A stretch of DNA of 64,000 nt from the NCBI GenBank assembly GCA_950295325.1, contig OX485804.1, positions 56,730,001 to 56,794,000 of the forward strand. The letters run 5' to 3'. A program made the translations under genes and the position numbers. Below, in pieces: positions 10,614 to 23,023 of this stretch. The notes under the pieces are model-generated. The model saw only the letters and a program-made list of their open reading frames with translations. It was not told where the DNA came from and made no database searches. Position 1 is the first letter of the stretch. Every line of letters starts with the position of its first letter. The stretch comes from Polytrichum commune. Taxonomy: Eukaryota > Streptophyta > Polytrichopsida > Polytrichales > Polytrichaceae.

Positions 10614-12954
10614 CCTAGGACTAACCCCCCCCCCCCACCCTCTCTTTTAAACCTTTGTATCCATACCTAGGGCCCACCTATTGCAAGATAGGTATTAAAC
10701 CCCTCCTTGTGCCAAGGGATCTCTTGAATAAGAGCTGGCCAACATGAAATTCACATTGATAAACAATCCAACTTTCTTTCTTTGAGACCCGGTGGGTCAT
10801 GGTATTGAAAATACTCTTGAAATGTCCAAGGGTGTAGAGACGATACCATAAAATTTTGCGATGGTATATGTGCAAATATCAAGTGGGTATCAATTTTGGT
10901 GTTGATGAATCCGATGTCAACTAGATCAAGTCTTTTATACTCATACGCATAATCTCATTGATACTCAAGTTGAACATAGATACATATATAAAATTGCTCT
11001 TGTAAAAAGTTCCATCCTCATTTATCTTAGGAAGATGTACTCTATGTTGTAGTACCTTTCCACATGGGTGCACAAAAGGGGTATTTATTGAACCTATTTC
11101 GTACATCGGATACATAGGAGGGATATTGTTGAAGCTAAGTTTGTATGTATAGTTTGGGTTGTAATGTCGTGTTTCTAATCTATAAAATACAATAGGCTCT
11201 TCATTTGGGTAGGGTATACAAAATTAGGATAAAGCCATGAGTAGGTGCATATAATTTAACCTAGTATATATATTCATATCTATGTGCAATCTCTAAATTT
11301 GTATATACATTATAATTATTCTTGCAATATTTTGTATATAGGGATTAAAGGTGGCACACACACATTATTTTGTACTCCAATGAAGAATGCACCCTTTGAA
11401 CCCTATTTATACACACGTTTGAGAGGCTATGTGGTTGAAACACTGGCCTAGACATGTAATATTCACAAATGACACTCCAATGGCAAGACTAGCTTGCAGC
11501 TAAAATGTCTTTACAACAAGAGATGTAGTTCATATCTAAAGGGGTATACCCAATCAATATGGTGGAGAAAAGACGGGCCCTCATCATGCATGTCAACAAG
11601 TTACAATGTTGAAGTTCATTTTCTTTTTCTTCACTTATCTAAAGCTCGTTTTTGTCGTCTCAAATCATAGGATCCTCCAATGACAATACATGTATACAAT
11701 TTCATTATGTCCAAAATTCGTGTATGAATCTACATTTACTTGATACCTAGTTCCACCCTAATTATAGAGGCTCAATCAATCTCAATTTAGTACATAGAGA
11801 ATATTTATTTTGCAACAAATTGTATGTAAAGCAAATTATGTTGGTTCACATATATGGTGGGTAAATAAAGAAGATGGGAGTGCTTGAGTGAGGAAAGTTC
11901 TTAGCAACCGAACCCCCTAAGTTACCATGAGGTTTGGAATGGACCTCAATGCTATTTCAAACTCATGTACTAGCACCATATCATTGTATTTGTTTGAAAG
12001 TTATTATTCTTGTGCGTGCCTTGTGGAGTTCTACATATCCTTGACCTAGTGATATTTTTGCTCAAAATATCAATATTGTCCCCATTCAAAACTAGCCCAT
12101 TTGCCAAACACACATTTGCAATCAAAGCACACGTAGAGCTAGGTGAGTACACCCTTTATCAACAATATATGTCATGTGTGTGCGTCGTCTTCAAATTAAT
12201 ATCCCTATACACAACTTTTTGGGTGGATAAAAAAAGAAATATATGCACAAAGATATGGATAAGTAATAGAAATAATCTCTCTCTATCCATCTATATATAT
12301 ATACCCTAAGATATGTATATGAGAAGGAACAATATATTCCCAAAATAGGCCTTCATTATTATAGGCGGAAACATTTTAGTAATTCATCATAGTTTTCTAT
12401 GATCTCCTATATATGTAGGTCTTTGTGCTAAACTTACGTACGGGATCCAACATCCCATGGGACATAATATATCCACATTGTCATGATATAGAACACCCTA
12501 TCCCTATGTATACTATGTAGCTCATAGTCATAATTCATCTCTCTTTTTGTGCACCCATGTACTACCAAAAAAAAATGATTAATTAGTAAATGAATAAAAA
12601 CTCATTAGTGCACCCTCTACGATAGAACCCATACATAGACACAAAACAAATCATGCATAGAGTTATACTTGTATTACCTAGATCTTATCTAGATCAAATA
12701 CATATCACGGAAATCTCATCAATATAATTGCATACGACTTGATTTTCAACTCCTCTTCGTAATAGCTTGTGCTAAAAGTGGATCCAATATCATAGACCAA
12801 GTAAAATCAAAAAAACAAAATCTCAATGCTCGTAATGGTGGCACTTGGTAACTTATAAACATTACCCAAAAACTTTGGGGGCGGAATCCGATCACCCCCC
12901 AAGTTCCAATTACAAACAACAACTTGTGGCGAGCCTAGCTAGGGTTCCTCGAAC
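10614..12954. other. AT-rich intergenic stretch
   Basis: A C12 tract at 10625-10636 follows the LINE stop. No gene can be supported in the rest. A 60-residue minus-strand frame at 11970-12152 is not recognisable. Confidence 0.6.
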
Positions 12955-13122
12955 ATGGCCGCGAGCTACGAGAAGAAGCGTCTTGAGCTTTGTCCTTGGG
13001 TGATGGACAAAAGGATCGAGATCCAACAAGTCGAGGTTCCTTGCGGCTCCAAGTTTCACGTATGTATATATGTCCGTGGCACCATGTGGGTACGAGGGCA
13101 AGGGCAAGGGCAGATTCCTTGA
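12955..13122 (+). CDS. Short hypothetical reading frame, possible first exon
   Basis: The frame from ATG 12955 gives 55 residues starting MAASYEKKRLELCPWVMDKR and ending in a Gly/Gln-rich run before TGA at 13120-13122. The first 36 codons look ordinary for a plant protein and stop just before a strong splice-donor-like site (CAC then GTATGT). That could make this a first exon rather than a whole gene. I do not recognise a domain, and no downstream exon can be proposed. It lies where base composition shifts from AT-rich to GC-richer sequence (12.95-14.1 kb). It could equally be chance. Confidence 0.2.
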   Translation: MAASYEKKRLELCPWVMDKRIEIQQVEVPCGSKFHVCIYVRGTMWVRGQGQGQIP

Positions 13123-15623
13123 GCAAATCGAGCCTGAGACAAAAACAAGGAAGGGATCAATGCAAGCAGGCCCGAGTGGGCGATATCGGTTGTAGTGAGA
13201 CACAAGGTTTGGACTGCTTAAAATAGGGTGAAGATACTTGGAGAACAGCATCTCCATTCCTCATAAGGATAATAAGGAGGAGGAGGAGGAGGAGAATAAT
13301 AATGGTATTAATAATAATTGAGCCAGCCAGAGGAGTGGAGGCTAGGGCGGATGCATGGAATGGTGTGTGAAACAAGGCTGCGATATAAGTAAGGTAGGAG
13401 GCTTAGCTAAGCTAGCGACCCTTTTTCCCCCCCTGCCCGGAGGTCGAGGAGGCCCAGGAGGTGGTGTGGTGCCACAAGCAAAGGCTTAACTTGCGTACTT
13501 CTTAATGACTTCTTTTTGGGTTTCTTTTTGGGTTTCCTTTTGGGTTTCGTGGTGACTCACTGCACTCTACAAGGACTTGTTCACCTTGGGCCGCAAGGCA
13601 GCTCGCAAGGAAGGAAGGAAGCAAAAGCCACACAAGGCAAAGTAAAGTAGAGTAAAGTAAAGCGGTTGCTGTTGCGGGTGCTGGTGCATCGAGCCACTTG
13701 ACAAGTGGCAAAAAGCACAAGGGGAAAGTGTGAAGCCCACACGCCTTGCACCGAGGCCATTGGCGGCATTTTTGTGGTGGCCACCTGGGACACCGCCACA
13801 CGATCGCATGGAAACCACCTGCCTTGTTGGAGCCTTATCTTGTGACCACCGCTCCTTGCCCAGCCCAAGATTTTGCATGCTGGCGTCCACTCCAACCCTC
13901 AATAAAAACTGGGTGCAGGCCACACCTGCCTTACCTCCAATTGCCTCCATCCTTCAAGCCTCCATCCTTTTATGCATACCTTACCGAAGCATCTCTCAGA
14001 TGTGCATCCTCTGTACATTGTGGGCCCGGGAATCGGGCGGGCCTTAGCGCCCCTTTTATCTTGGCTTTTCCCACATTTTGGGTGTACTCAATCTAATAAG
14101 TGTCGTTCATTAGCTGACAAGTAACATTGGCATCTCGACGGATCCGGCACATGGTTATTGGAGAGAGTCTTCTTTATCCCCGCAGTGCACGGTTTGTGAC
14201 CACGCCCCCCCCCCCCCCCCGAAGTAATGTGTAGACATAGAGTGTTTATTATGGGTGTGGAACCTAGTGGCATGGTCGCCGTGCGGAGTATGCGGACATG
14301 GTTATAATGCCATGCTCTGACAGAGTCTGGCCCACATGTCTCCTTATATGAAGGGAGCAGGTGAAGGCATCACCTAAGTAATGTTGTGATGTTCTATGGC
14401 CTGTGTAATAGTTCAAACAAGTCGCCAAGAAGTGTTGAAGTCACAATGTCCTCACATGGCATTGCTAAGGCCTCATGCTCCCTCCTCCTAGGCATGAGAA
14501 TAATATGGCCAAGGGTTGGATATAAACATGTTATAAATTTTTAATAAGCAATGGTCAAAGTCGTAGTGTCACGGCAAGGTCCCCATGTCATCTTTTATTT
14601 ATTTATTTGAAAGGTTGAGGAGTGCTATGTGTTTCTTTTTCTTTTTACATGCATGTATGCTCTGATTGGAAGAACATGCTTGAAATTGTTTGGTTTTAGG
14701 TAGGGTCACTTTTGATATTCAAAGTACTAACAACTAATAACCTTAGAAATCTATGTACAACGTCTTGAGGCCCATGTTGGATCTTTTAAACCTTGAGGAT
14801 TAAGTGGTGTGCTTTTGTTGCATAAAACTACAATTTTGAACTCCTAGAGTATATTGCTTCAATCACGTATATGGGATTCATTTTATTTTTTAATGATGGG
14901 GTATGATAATGATATTATGAAGGTATAACTTTATATGGATGGAATAAACTCCTCATGTAAGAAACCTTAGGGCAGCCTTAAGATACACTTACCACTCTCT
15001 GTATCCTTATCATAACACTATTCAATGTGAGGAATATCCAAGAATACTACATGGAATACAGCCAGGCCCACATAACGTTGTCATGGATCTGAATAATGTT
15101 ATGATTCATACTAACCTTAATTTTATTTCTACCCATCCCACATGTAGATTACCCAGAGGCCTAAAAATATATTAATATAGTTGATTTGGAGTGGACATGC
15201 CTAAAAGCTACTTTCAAAGTGGCAAAAACCCCCATCACCTTGTATTGCTTCCTTTGCACTCAGAGAGCTGTCAATCTTCAAGATCCAAGGGTCGTGATTG
15301 ATTTTGAGGGAGAGGATTATGTCCTAAATCCTGACTTATATATCCTAATCTTGCAATGATTACCAAATAAAGTCCTAATTAGATCATTGTGTACGCTAAA
15401 TTGCAAGTAAATAGTACACCAACTAGCTAGCTAGATACATACATATGTCCACTTCATGTGGAAGCAAGCGTAAATGAATAGTCTCTTGATCCAAGGGTCA
15501 TCACACTAATCATATAACATTACTCAACAATGTGGGCCCTCGGAATAGAGTTATAGTTAGATGTTCAAAGCTCAATTAAAATTTGACTATGCCTACATAA
15601 TGTTTTGAACATTCGATTGTTAT
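13123..15623. other. GC-richer stretch then AT-rich intergenic sequence
   Basis: Overlapping frames on both strands at 13.5-14.1 kb look like chance in GC-richer DNA. (GGA)n lies at 13275-13294, three units of TTTTTGGGTTTC type at 13511-13549, and C16 at 14205-14220. No gene can be supported. Confidence 0.5.
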
Positions 15624-15716
15624 GGTTGGGGCGAACCAACCCGTACACTGGTTCCTTGGAGGCAAAAGTTTAGGCATCCAAAAAGGAACGAATGTATGGG
15701 TTGGTTCACCCAAATC
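15624..15716. mobile_element. 93-bp foldback MITE with 10-bp direct repeats
   Basis: Arms 15628-15655 (GGGGCGAACCAACCCGTACA...) and 15685-15711 (...TGTATGGGTTGGTTCACCC) are inverted copies around a 29-base loop. CGATTGTTAT occurs at 15614-15623 and 15717-15726 and looks like the target duplication. A 9-10 bp site would suit a Mutator-type element. Confidence 0.65.
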
Positions 15717-16249
15717 CGATTGTTATACTATGAAGACTCACTAAACAAGCACTAAATGTTGGGTAATGTTATGCACATTCAAGTGATTTGACTGTAAGGT
15801 TGAAAATTATGTGGTCCGTTCTACTAGTCAAAATCATGGTAGAAATAACGTGCTGGGCAACAGTACTTTTGTGTAGTCTTTTGTGTAGTCTTCCGAAGTG
15901 TTTGGAGTCTCTCACCACCTTCTCAAGATCAATGTGACATGTCATGTGTTTATTGTGAAGGAAATTTAGTAATGGAAAGAGCAAAGTCGTGTCAAATAAG
16001 AATATACCTACATCAAATCTCCATGTCCTTGCAGGCCATCAACGCTTACTAGCATTTTGAAGATAAAGAATATTGACTTCATTATATAATGGAGAAGCGT
16101 GCATGTCAAATACTAAAGTCTACCAAAGCTTTCCAACATCACTAGAACAGTTGAAAGCACCGGACAAGCAATGGCCAGCCTCCTTGTTGAGTAGTAACGC
16201 CCCTCACCCAATACTATTTGATGTTGGGGGTACCTTCGAAAGCTGACCT

Positions 16250-16380
16250 GGGGTTCATGGTGTCTATGTAAACTCATCCATCATGGATGAAGGGGGTTTT
16301 ACTAAAAGACAAGTCCCCTATGTCAAGCGCCGATTTATTCTGATTGAATTCTGCATAATTCTGTATTTTATGTTACTTAA
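16250..16380 (+). repeat. Dispersed repeat with ATGGATGAAGGGG, copy 1
   Basis: TCTATGTAAACTCATCCATC runs into ATGGATGAAGGGG, then a segment on GATTTATTCTGATT. It is related to 31125-31200 and 41840-42070. It could be the leader and first codons (MDEG) of an old transposon protein. Confidence 0.45.
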
Positions 16381-18363
16381 TGTCATATACATTATTTGCG
16401 AAGGGTCTAAACTAGTTGCTTGAGAACTTAGAGTTGTCATGTCTGCTATCTGTTAATATAAGTGTATGATTGTTTATAGTATGACATTTAGAATAACACG
16501 TTGGTGTAGTTGAAATGGCAATTCTACATTTTAGTATGCAAGAGGAAGATATTATTGAGAAAAGAAAAAAGAAGAGGACAAACAACGTTGATGTTGCCAT
16601 TGGCACGGATTATGGTGTTGCTTCATTTTTGAATTGGTCTAAGTCTATATGTAATCCGGCACTATAAGAATTAGAGTGTTCCGAAGACTACTCCCTCCTT
16701 TTCAAATTGAATGCCTTGAACAAGCATGGACAAACCGGCCGGAACCAATCCATGTGTTTATAATTTAGTATGCAACATATTGATGTTATTGAGCATGCTA
16801 TCGCCATGTGTTTACCTTATGGTAAACTTGTTGATCATTGTGCCCCAATTATGTAGCCTAGATAGTACCCTCATAATATTATTGAGCATATTAATGCTAA
16901 GATGTTTGTAAGTACACTAGTGGCAAGTGTCATGTGATTACACTAAGTTGCCGATCATTAGTGTAACCTACACATAGGCCTCATTAGAAAAGTAGTGACA
17001 CTATTAGACCAGTAATACAAAATACTATAAACACCATACACTAACTTCAAGGTCTCTGATGCCATTTTCGTAGACGATAGGCAATTGTCTAAAAATGATA
17101 ATTTCTATGTTACAGAGTAGTTCACTATGTTTTCACTTTCCCAATGAATGAGTTGACGTAGAAACCATGATCCCTTGCCTTCAAAAGGATAAGCGTGCAA
17201 ATGATTTCATGTTATCAATGCATACCACTCATTCTTGGGACCCATTTAAGTTCCAATTTTATTTTATTTTTGTAAATTTGACATTGAAATTGGCTTCAAA
17301 GATCTCAAATTTGTCTAGTGCGACCAATCGAGATGACTCAATACACAAACCTAATTTTATAGAAACACGTGTTTTTTTTTTTTTTTTTTTTTCCTCCATA
17401 CGTTGCATGGATGTGAGATACAAAACCCCTTGGCCCTTGCGACCCTCTCCATCATCGAGGTGCGGGGTCTGGGGTTGGGGTCTCGTGACTTGTCTAGTTC
17501 ATTAATGTGCTATGACACGAGTGAGTTATTTTAAATCCTATATAACATTACATCGTGTAGCTGTGATGCAAGGAACTCGAGATCGTGGGGAAGCCCAGAA
17601 CTAGAAAGACAAACATACAAACAAATCGAGCAAACTGAAGAAATGCCAACCCTGTATGAATCCTGTCTCTAACATGGCCGGCACGAGCATGAACGTTCAC
17701 CAATACACAATCAAGGCCGCATAAAACACGCGCTGACTCGTCTCTCTCTCCCCGTGTATTAAAATAGAAACATATAGAGCACGAAAACAAGTATAAAAAA
17801 ATGAACCTTGATGAGTCATATTAAAACAGTCGCGCTTGTGCTCGGAACAACTATAAACTAATGTGGATTCCACCCTATTTCGTGCAGTAAACAAGAGGAA
17901 GGAGTTGCTGCAGCCCAATACAGATGTGGAGGCCGGCCGGTCCCACACCTCGACTTACAAAAAGGCTTGTCACAAAAGGGTGCAAGGACTGCACAATGTT
18001 GTCTGCATTTGGATGAGGCCCAAAGGTGGAAAGTAGGAAGAAGTGCTCATAAACGATGATGATGATGACCTCTCTCTGTCTGTCTGTGTGTTGCCATAGC
18101 AAGACCAGGCAACAGCAGCAGCAGTGCCCATGTGCCCCAGTGCCCTGTCTTTACCTGTGGATCCTTGGGCTTCCAAGGAAGAAACTCGGTGCAGGCTCCC
18201 ATGAAATCCCAAATGTTCTCGCCCACAATTTGTCCTCCTCAGTTTGCGACGATCACACCAGGTCAGTTTCCAGTTTCCAAGGCTCATCATCGGTGAAGAC
18301 TGAAAGTCCCGAAAGGCGCAGGGGCCCGGTTCACACATGAGTCTAAACCCTAAATCCTTCACA
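16381..18363. other. Intergenic stretch
   Basis: No gene seen. A T21 run lies at 17372-17392. Frames at 17.5-18.36 kb overlap on both strands without recognisable domains. Confidence 0.5.
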
Positions 18364-19057
18364 CGGTTGGTTCACACATGAGCTCGGGGGGGGGGGGGGG
18401 GCAGTGTGTTAAAAAGTTAAGGATATAGGTGCGAACAACCACTATTTTATAGGGGGGTATTACTTTCAATTCTCTTCTTTTTTCACATGCTATCATTATG
18501 TAAATTTCTACTTTGGGTTAATAGAAAAATGGCTTGCATTACTTATGATTCCAATTTACCTATTATTCCATACCCTATAGTACTTTAAAGATGTCTAGTG
18601 CCATTTTTGATACCCTATATTACTCTTAAGTCCATTTATAATTTTTTGCCCCCATGTTTTTAAAATACCCTATCATTTGTTCGCACGTATATTGCTACTC
18701 CAACCAATGACTACCCCCCCCCCCCCCGAGTACATGAGTCCCAAGTCGCTTGAGGTCCATCCGTGCAATCTCAGCTGTAGAGAGAGCATGGAAGTTGGGA
18801 CTTACCACTTCACACGGGTACCAAGTCTTGAGTTCCAAGTATGACGTGGTTGCCTACATGGCAACACGTTTCGGAGGTGAGGCGTAGGACTTGTGTTGAG
18901 AGTTGGGTCTAGACCAACAAGCGAGACCAACTTTCAATGCAAGTCCCGTGAATATTTTTGCGTACAATAATCGAGATTCGGTTTTCATTAATAATAACTA
19001 TCCGTATTTCAATGGTTTCTTGAGGCTAGAAAGTTGGGGCTTGGGGTGAACGGGTCC
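18364..19057. mobile_element. Harbinger-like MITE interrupted by a nested element
   Basis: The left end CGGTTGGTTCACACATGAG and the right end GGTGAACGGGTCC, followed by TAA, are worn terminal repeats. The body from GAGGTCCATCCGTGCAATCT to TTTCAATGG matches the element at 25701-26082 throughout. The 18383-18731 segment is absent from that copy and is a later insertion. Confidence 0.6.
18383..18731. mobile_element. 349-bp element with poly-G and poly-C ends, nested
   Basis: Begins CTC then G16 (18386-18401) and ends C14 (18714-18727) then GAGT. ACATGAG flanks it at 18376-18382 and 18732-18738. With the preceding base this would be an 8-bp target duplication with one mismatch. GTGCGAACAA near the left end recurs inverted (TTGTTCGCAC) near the right end. 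The empty site is shown by the sister element at 25.7 kb. Confidence 0.6.
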
Positions 19058-19093
19058 TAATCATAAGCTATCCGGGTGTTAAGCCGTTATTTT

Positions 19094-19820
19094 TCTTAAT
19101 CGGGGCACCTATGTTTGATTGGCGTGTGGTTCAGTGAGGATCGAATAACAAACATCGTAAAAACACGTGTGTTACGAGAGATTGAACCACTTGTTCAAAT
19201 ATTGTTGACTACTTTATTCTTAATAATGAAAACTGAACATGATTGGGGTGACCTATGTATTCAATTGATGAATCAACAAACATGAACTTCCAATAATCAC
19301 AACTACATCAAGGGAGGTCCAATCATCATGTTATTTGGTATGTGGGGTGTAATTCGGTTTGTTTTTTATGTTCTCCAACTTCTACCAATGAGATGTACAC
19401 AATGATAATTGTGTTGCATTAGCAAATCTACAATAGAGCATTAGCTACAACCTGATTGATCATTGGGACTCCCTTGATTTAGTTATGATTATTGAAATTG
19501 CATGCATCTTGATTCTTTAAATGAATAACTAGGTCCCCCACATGTGTTCACCATTGAATTTAAAGTACAAAAAATTAGAAAAAATTGAGCATATAGTCCA
19601 ATCTTGTTTTACTACCAGCATATGTGTCCTAGGCAATCATCTTGCATTGATGAAAGAAAAATGCAAATCTATCATTATGGTAGATTTATGTATTCTCTAG
19701 TGATGTAAGACAAGTTTTCATTATGCATAACAATCGCCCATGATCCACATGTGTTGTTGAGTGTATGTTTCTAGATCTAACCTAACCACACACCACTCAA
19801 ATATGGGTGTCCAAGTAAGA
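19094..19820. mobile_element. TIR element of about 727 bp
   Basis: The left end TCTTAATCGGGGCACCTATG and, inverted, the right end TCTTACTTGGACACCCATAT continue into TTTGA(T/G)TGG(C/T)GTGTGGTT on both sides, giving terminal repeats near 39 bp. The interior 19345-19560 matches 60507-60720. The right end alone also resembles 30720-30756, 32190-32230 and 60810-60842. No clear target duplication or coding frame is seen. Confidence 0.55.
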
Positions 19821-20311
19821 TATATATCCAAGAAGGCCCACATAGTTCGTTAGGATAAATCTTCGTATAAATATCCTTAGTCCAAGTTTTGCAAATGAAG
19901 CGCCTATGGACCACTAGAAGCATATGATACCTAAGCAAATTGTCTTGCGTTGGGGGATTTCCTTGCAAATCTACGGTAGTGGTACATGATTGGCTACGAA
20001 ATGGGTTCTTCACTAGTCAAGTTTACACTACACTCCAGACTTCTCCAGTGGAGAACTTCAAGCATGGATGAAAAAATGACACATTTGCCAACATGGCAAC
20101 ACTTTTTGCTATGGGAATTTTCCGGAGGTCAAGTTTCTTGGGCAACCTCAAACCCTTGGACAAGAAACGTGGTCTCGAAAGAACATCAACTTGAGGCTTT
20201 TAGAAAGAAAAAGAAAAAGAAAAAAAGAAGAAATTAAAAAAGAAGCCCATCTTGTCCGCCATACCAACCGTTGCCTCGAATAACATTGTCTTGGACTAAA
20301 TTCTTGACCAA

Positions 20312-20538
20312 CTACACTATACATGGTATTTAGTGTGACTTACTGTTCAAAGTTACATGTTCCTATATCTTTTTACTATGAATGTATTTTTTAAACCAAG
20401 TAAAGATGTTAATGTTCTATAGTGTCCAAACAACCAATTCGACCATGGTTGGTAAAAAAGAATCAGATGCACAATAGACAACTATAGCATTGCATAATCC
20501 CAAAGTATAAGTCACACTAAATATCATATTTAGTGTAG
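20312..20538. mobile_element. 227-bp MITE with CTACACTA...TAGTGTAG ends
   Basis: The left arm 20312-20342 (CTACACTATACATGGTATTT...) and right arm 20508-20538 (...ATATCATATTTAGTGTAG) are inverted copies over 31 bases with few mismatches. The ends resemble the element at 34887-35313. No clear target duplication is seen. Confidence 0.6.
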
Positions 20539-20769
20539 TGAACTTCTTCATTGTAGTCTAATAGCCCACCCACACCTACTCGTGCGAGCCACCAGTGAAC
20601 AGGTTCTACCAGCACCGGTTACATCCAATGGCTCTCACTAGCCAAATTGGAGCTAAAACTCGACCATGCTGGTAGGCGCTGTTCGTTAGTCGCCCGCACC
20701 AGTAAGTGTGGGCATGCTATAAACTCACCCTATGTCTCATATACTCGTAACAATCGTACATAACCTCAG

Positions 20770-20927
20770 TGAGTAATGCGCGTTCGTTCGTTCGTTCGTT
20801 TGTTCATGTGGGCCCTGAGAATATAACCCTGGGACACCCCAACCTAGTGCAAGGAGACTAGGTTAGCACATCCGGTGGCTATATTCTCAAGGCCCACATG
20901 AACGAGCGAGCGAGCGAACGCACTCAC
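20770..20927. repeat. Long foldback hairpin carrying a CGTT repeat
   Basis: Arm 20770-20848 and arm 20857-20927 are inverted copies. GCGTTCGTTCGTTCGTTCGT pairs with the AACGAGCGAGCGAGCGAACG side, TTCATGTGGGCC pairs with GGCCCACATGAA, and AACCTAGT pairs with ACTAGGTT around an 8-base loop. Some pairs are G:T in RNA. It may be a MITE or a hairpin-RNA source. Confidence 0.65.
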
Positions 20928-21367
20928 AGCTTGCAAATGTGTATGCATGCATGGTAACCATCTTATCTTGCAATATTTTTCTAGGAAAGCCCCCCCAAAA
21001 AACATGTGTAGGAGGAGATGTATGTGATCAATGACCATGGATGGTTCCTGACTCCCATATCGGTATCTTCTCGCGTAAGTTAAACGTGCCGAGGAGCTCC
21101 TTCTCCTTGTTGAGTCTGGTAAGCTGGTGGAAGAGAAGGCCGGGCATCATAACACGGGCCACTTGAGGCATGGAGAGAGAGAGATTCAAGCCCATCATCT
21201 GTGATGGGGCCCATGCGCATGCGCTATATTGAAGCGGTCAGCTGCAAGGACTGCTTCTCTGTTACAGTCTAGTAGAATAATAATACGTGATGTTTGCGTG
21301 ACCAAGCTCCCGGGATGGTGACGATGATGATGAGGGGAGGGGAGGGGTGGCCCTGTGCATTTACTTA

Positions 21368-21872
21368 GGGCCACTTCACACACGAGACTGACAGCCCGTG
21401 CCCGTACACTTCAAGCACTCTCATTGGTGGAAAAGGCGGAGCCGGTCTGAGTTCGCCGCTTCACACTACGCTTGAGGGACCAACGGAGTAGGTGAATGCG
21501 AGATGGATGTAAAGTCTACATGGATTCATTCCTACATGGCATCAAATGGATCATGTTTCATGGTCACTTGGATTATTTTCAAAAATCTCTTCTTGGAGGT
21601 GGGTCTAACACAAAACCGGGAGACCATGGCACTTTGAATGTTCATAATCGTTGATTTATTTTGTTTTATCATGTGTGAGAACTTGCATGAGTAGAGATTG
21701 ATTGAAATAGTATTTGGTTGAGGGCCCGGTCACGTATGGCTTCACACTACACTTGAGAACCCGTGACCACATTACTTGAGTTTGGAGGTGTGTTGGGATG
21801 GTCTTTGGACACTTTCTTTTGGGCTCTCACAGTTTCATGGTCACGGCCCTTGGCTCGTGTGTGAAGTGGCCC
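21368..21872. mobile_element. 505-bp Harbinger/Tourist-like MITE with perfect termini
   Basis: GGGCCACTTCACACACGAG (21368-21386) and its exact inverse (21854-21872) are flanked by TTA (21365-21367 and 21873-21875). GGGCC termini with TTA sites are typical of PIF/Harbinger. An internal direct repeat GCTTCACACTAC(G/A)CTTGAG lies near 21460 and 21740. There is no transposase. Confidence 0.85.
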
Positions 21873-23023
21873 TTAGGGTCCGATGATTTACCAACAACGA
21901 AACTCTTCGTGACGTTACTCAGTTGCAGGTCAATGCACCACGGGGCATGAAATCTGTTGAGCATTATGCCCCTCTTCTTTTGGATTTCCCTTACAAAATG
22001 AACGATATTTAGCCTAATGATTATTCACATCATGTCACTTATTATTGACAACTACGCTGATAATTTCATTTGGTGCGTGTGGTGTTGATTTCTAAAATAC
22101 GCACTATTTCGTCAATTCTCAAAATTGGTGAGAGTTGAATTTTTTATTGAGGGATAGTAAATTCATAAATACATGCTCATTTACCATATGTTTCAAGAAT
22201 ATTAGTGTATGCTCTAAGGTGTTTGTAGAGTGATAAAAAAACATTATATGCAACACACATACTTGTCAGCATTACATTACTCAAACCTATGGTTGGGTTT
22301 TGTTTTTATATTTAGCATCTAATATGGGGCCTCCAACATCTTATCTTTTTGGAGAAGAAACTTGGATAATAAGAAAAGAAAAAATGACTGACACTAGTAT
22401 GAATAATATGAATATTGTGAATAGCGTCGGTACTATAGATAAATAGTGTTGCTATGCATAATATTTGAAGAAATCTTAAATCATTTATCCTCATGGCCCT
22501 TAGTCACATGTGTAAAATTCCCTTTGTCATCGAGGTATCTGTTTTTAATAGACCATGCAGAGAATATGGAGCTAACAAAGGCTGAGCTGCATAAATTGCA
22601 ATTAGTAGATTTAGTATGATTGTGGTCTTTTAATTAGGAGATAAATACATTTTCAGGAAAAAGAGAAGCATGATTTCCCCCCCTTATCTCTCCTTGTTTT
22701 TCAAAAAAAATCTGTCAAATGGTCATTGGATTGAATGAAGCCATTGTTCATATCTTTGGAAAATGAAGATTATGGTTATAGATTCTTGTATTCATCTATA
22801 TACATGTACTTGCATGATACATGATGGGGGTGCAAGCATGGTAAAGTGGACCAAAAAAGTTCTCCGATATCTTAAAATCATAAATTCTTTCGGTCAAACA
22901 CCTAAATGTAGAAGCAAAATGTTGTTTGAATTGAATATGTTTTCATGTTGACCTCTATTGTTGTGTTAAGCACTCAAATGTAAAATACCAAGATGAGATC
23001 TTCACAACTTATCATTAAAAGCA
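21873..23023. other. Intergenic stretch, possibly decayed retrotransposon
   Basis: Short fragments such as RDVTQLQVNAPRGM (near 21910) hint at old coding sequence, but nothing can be assigned. Confidence 0.35.

Noticed and set aside
13502-14096. Five overlapping frames of 99-127 residues
   Set aside because: They overlap on both strands, lack domains and fit chance in GC-richer DNA.
21028-21171. Minus-strand 47-residue frame MPQVARVMMPGLLFHQLTRL...
   Set aside because: Composition looks protein-like, but it is isolated, very short and unrecognised; not enough to call a gene.
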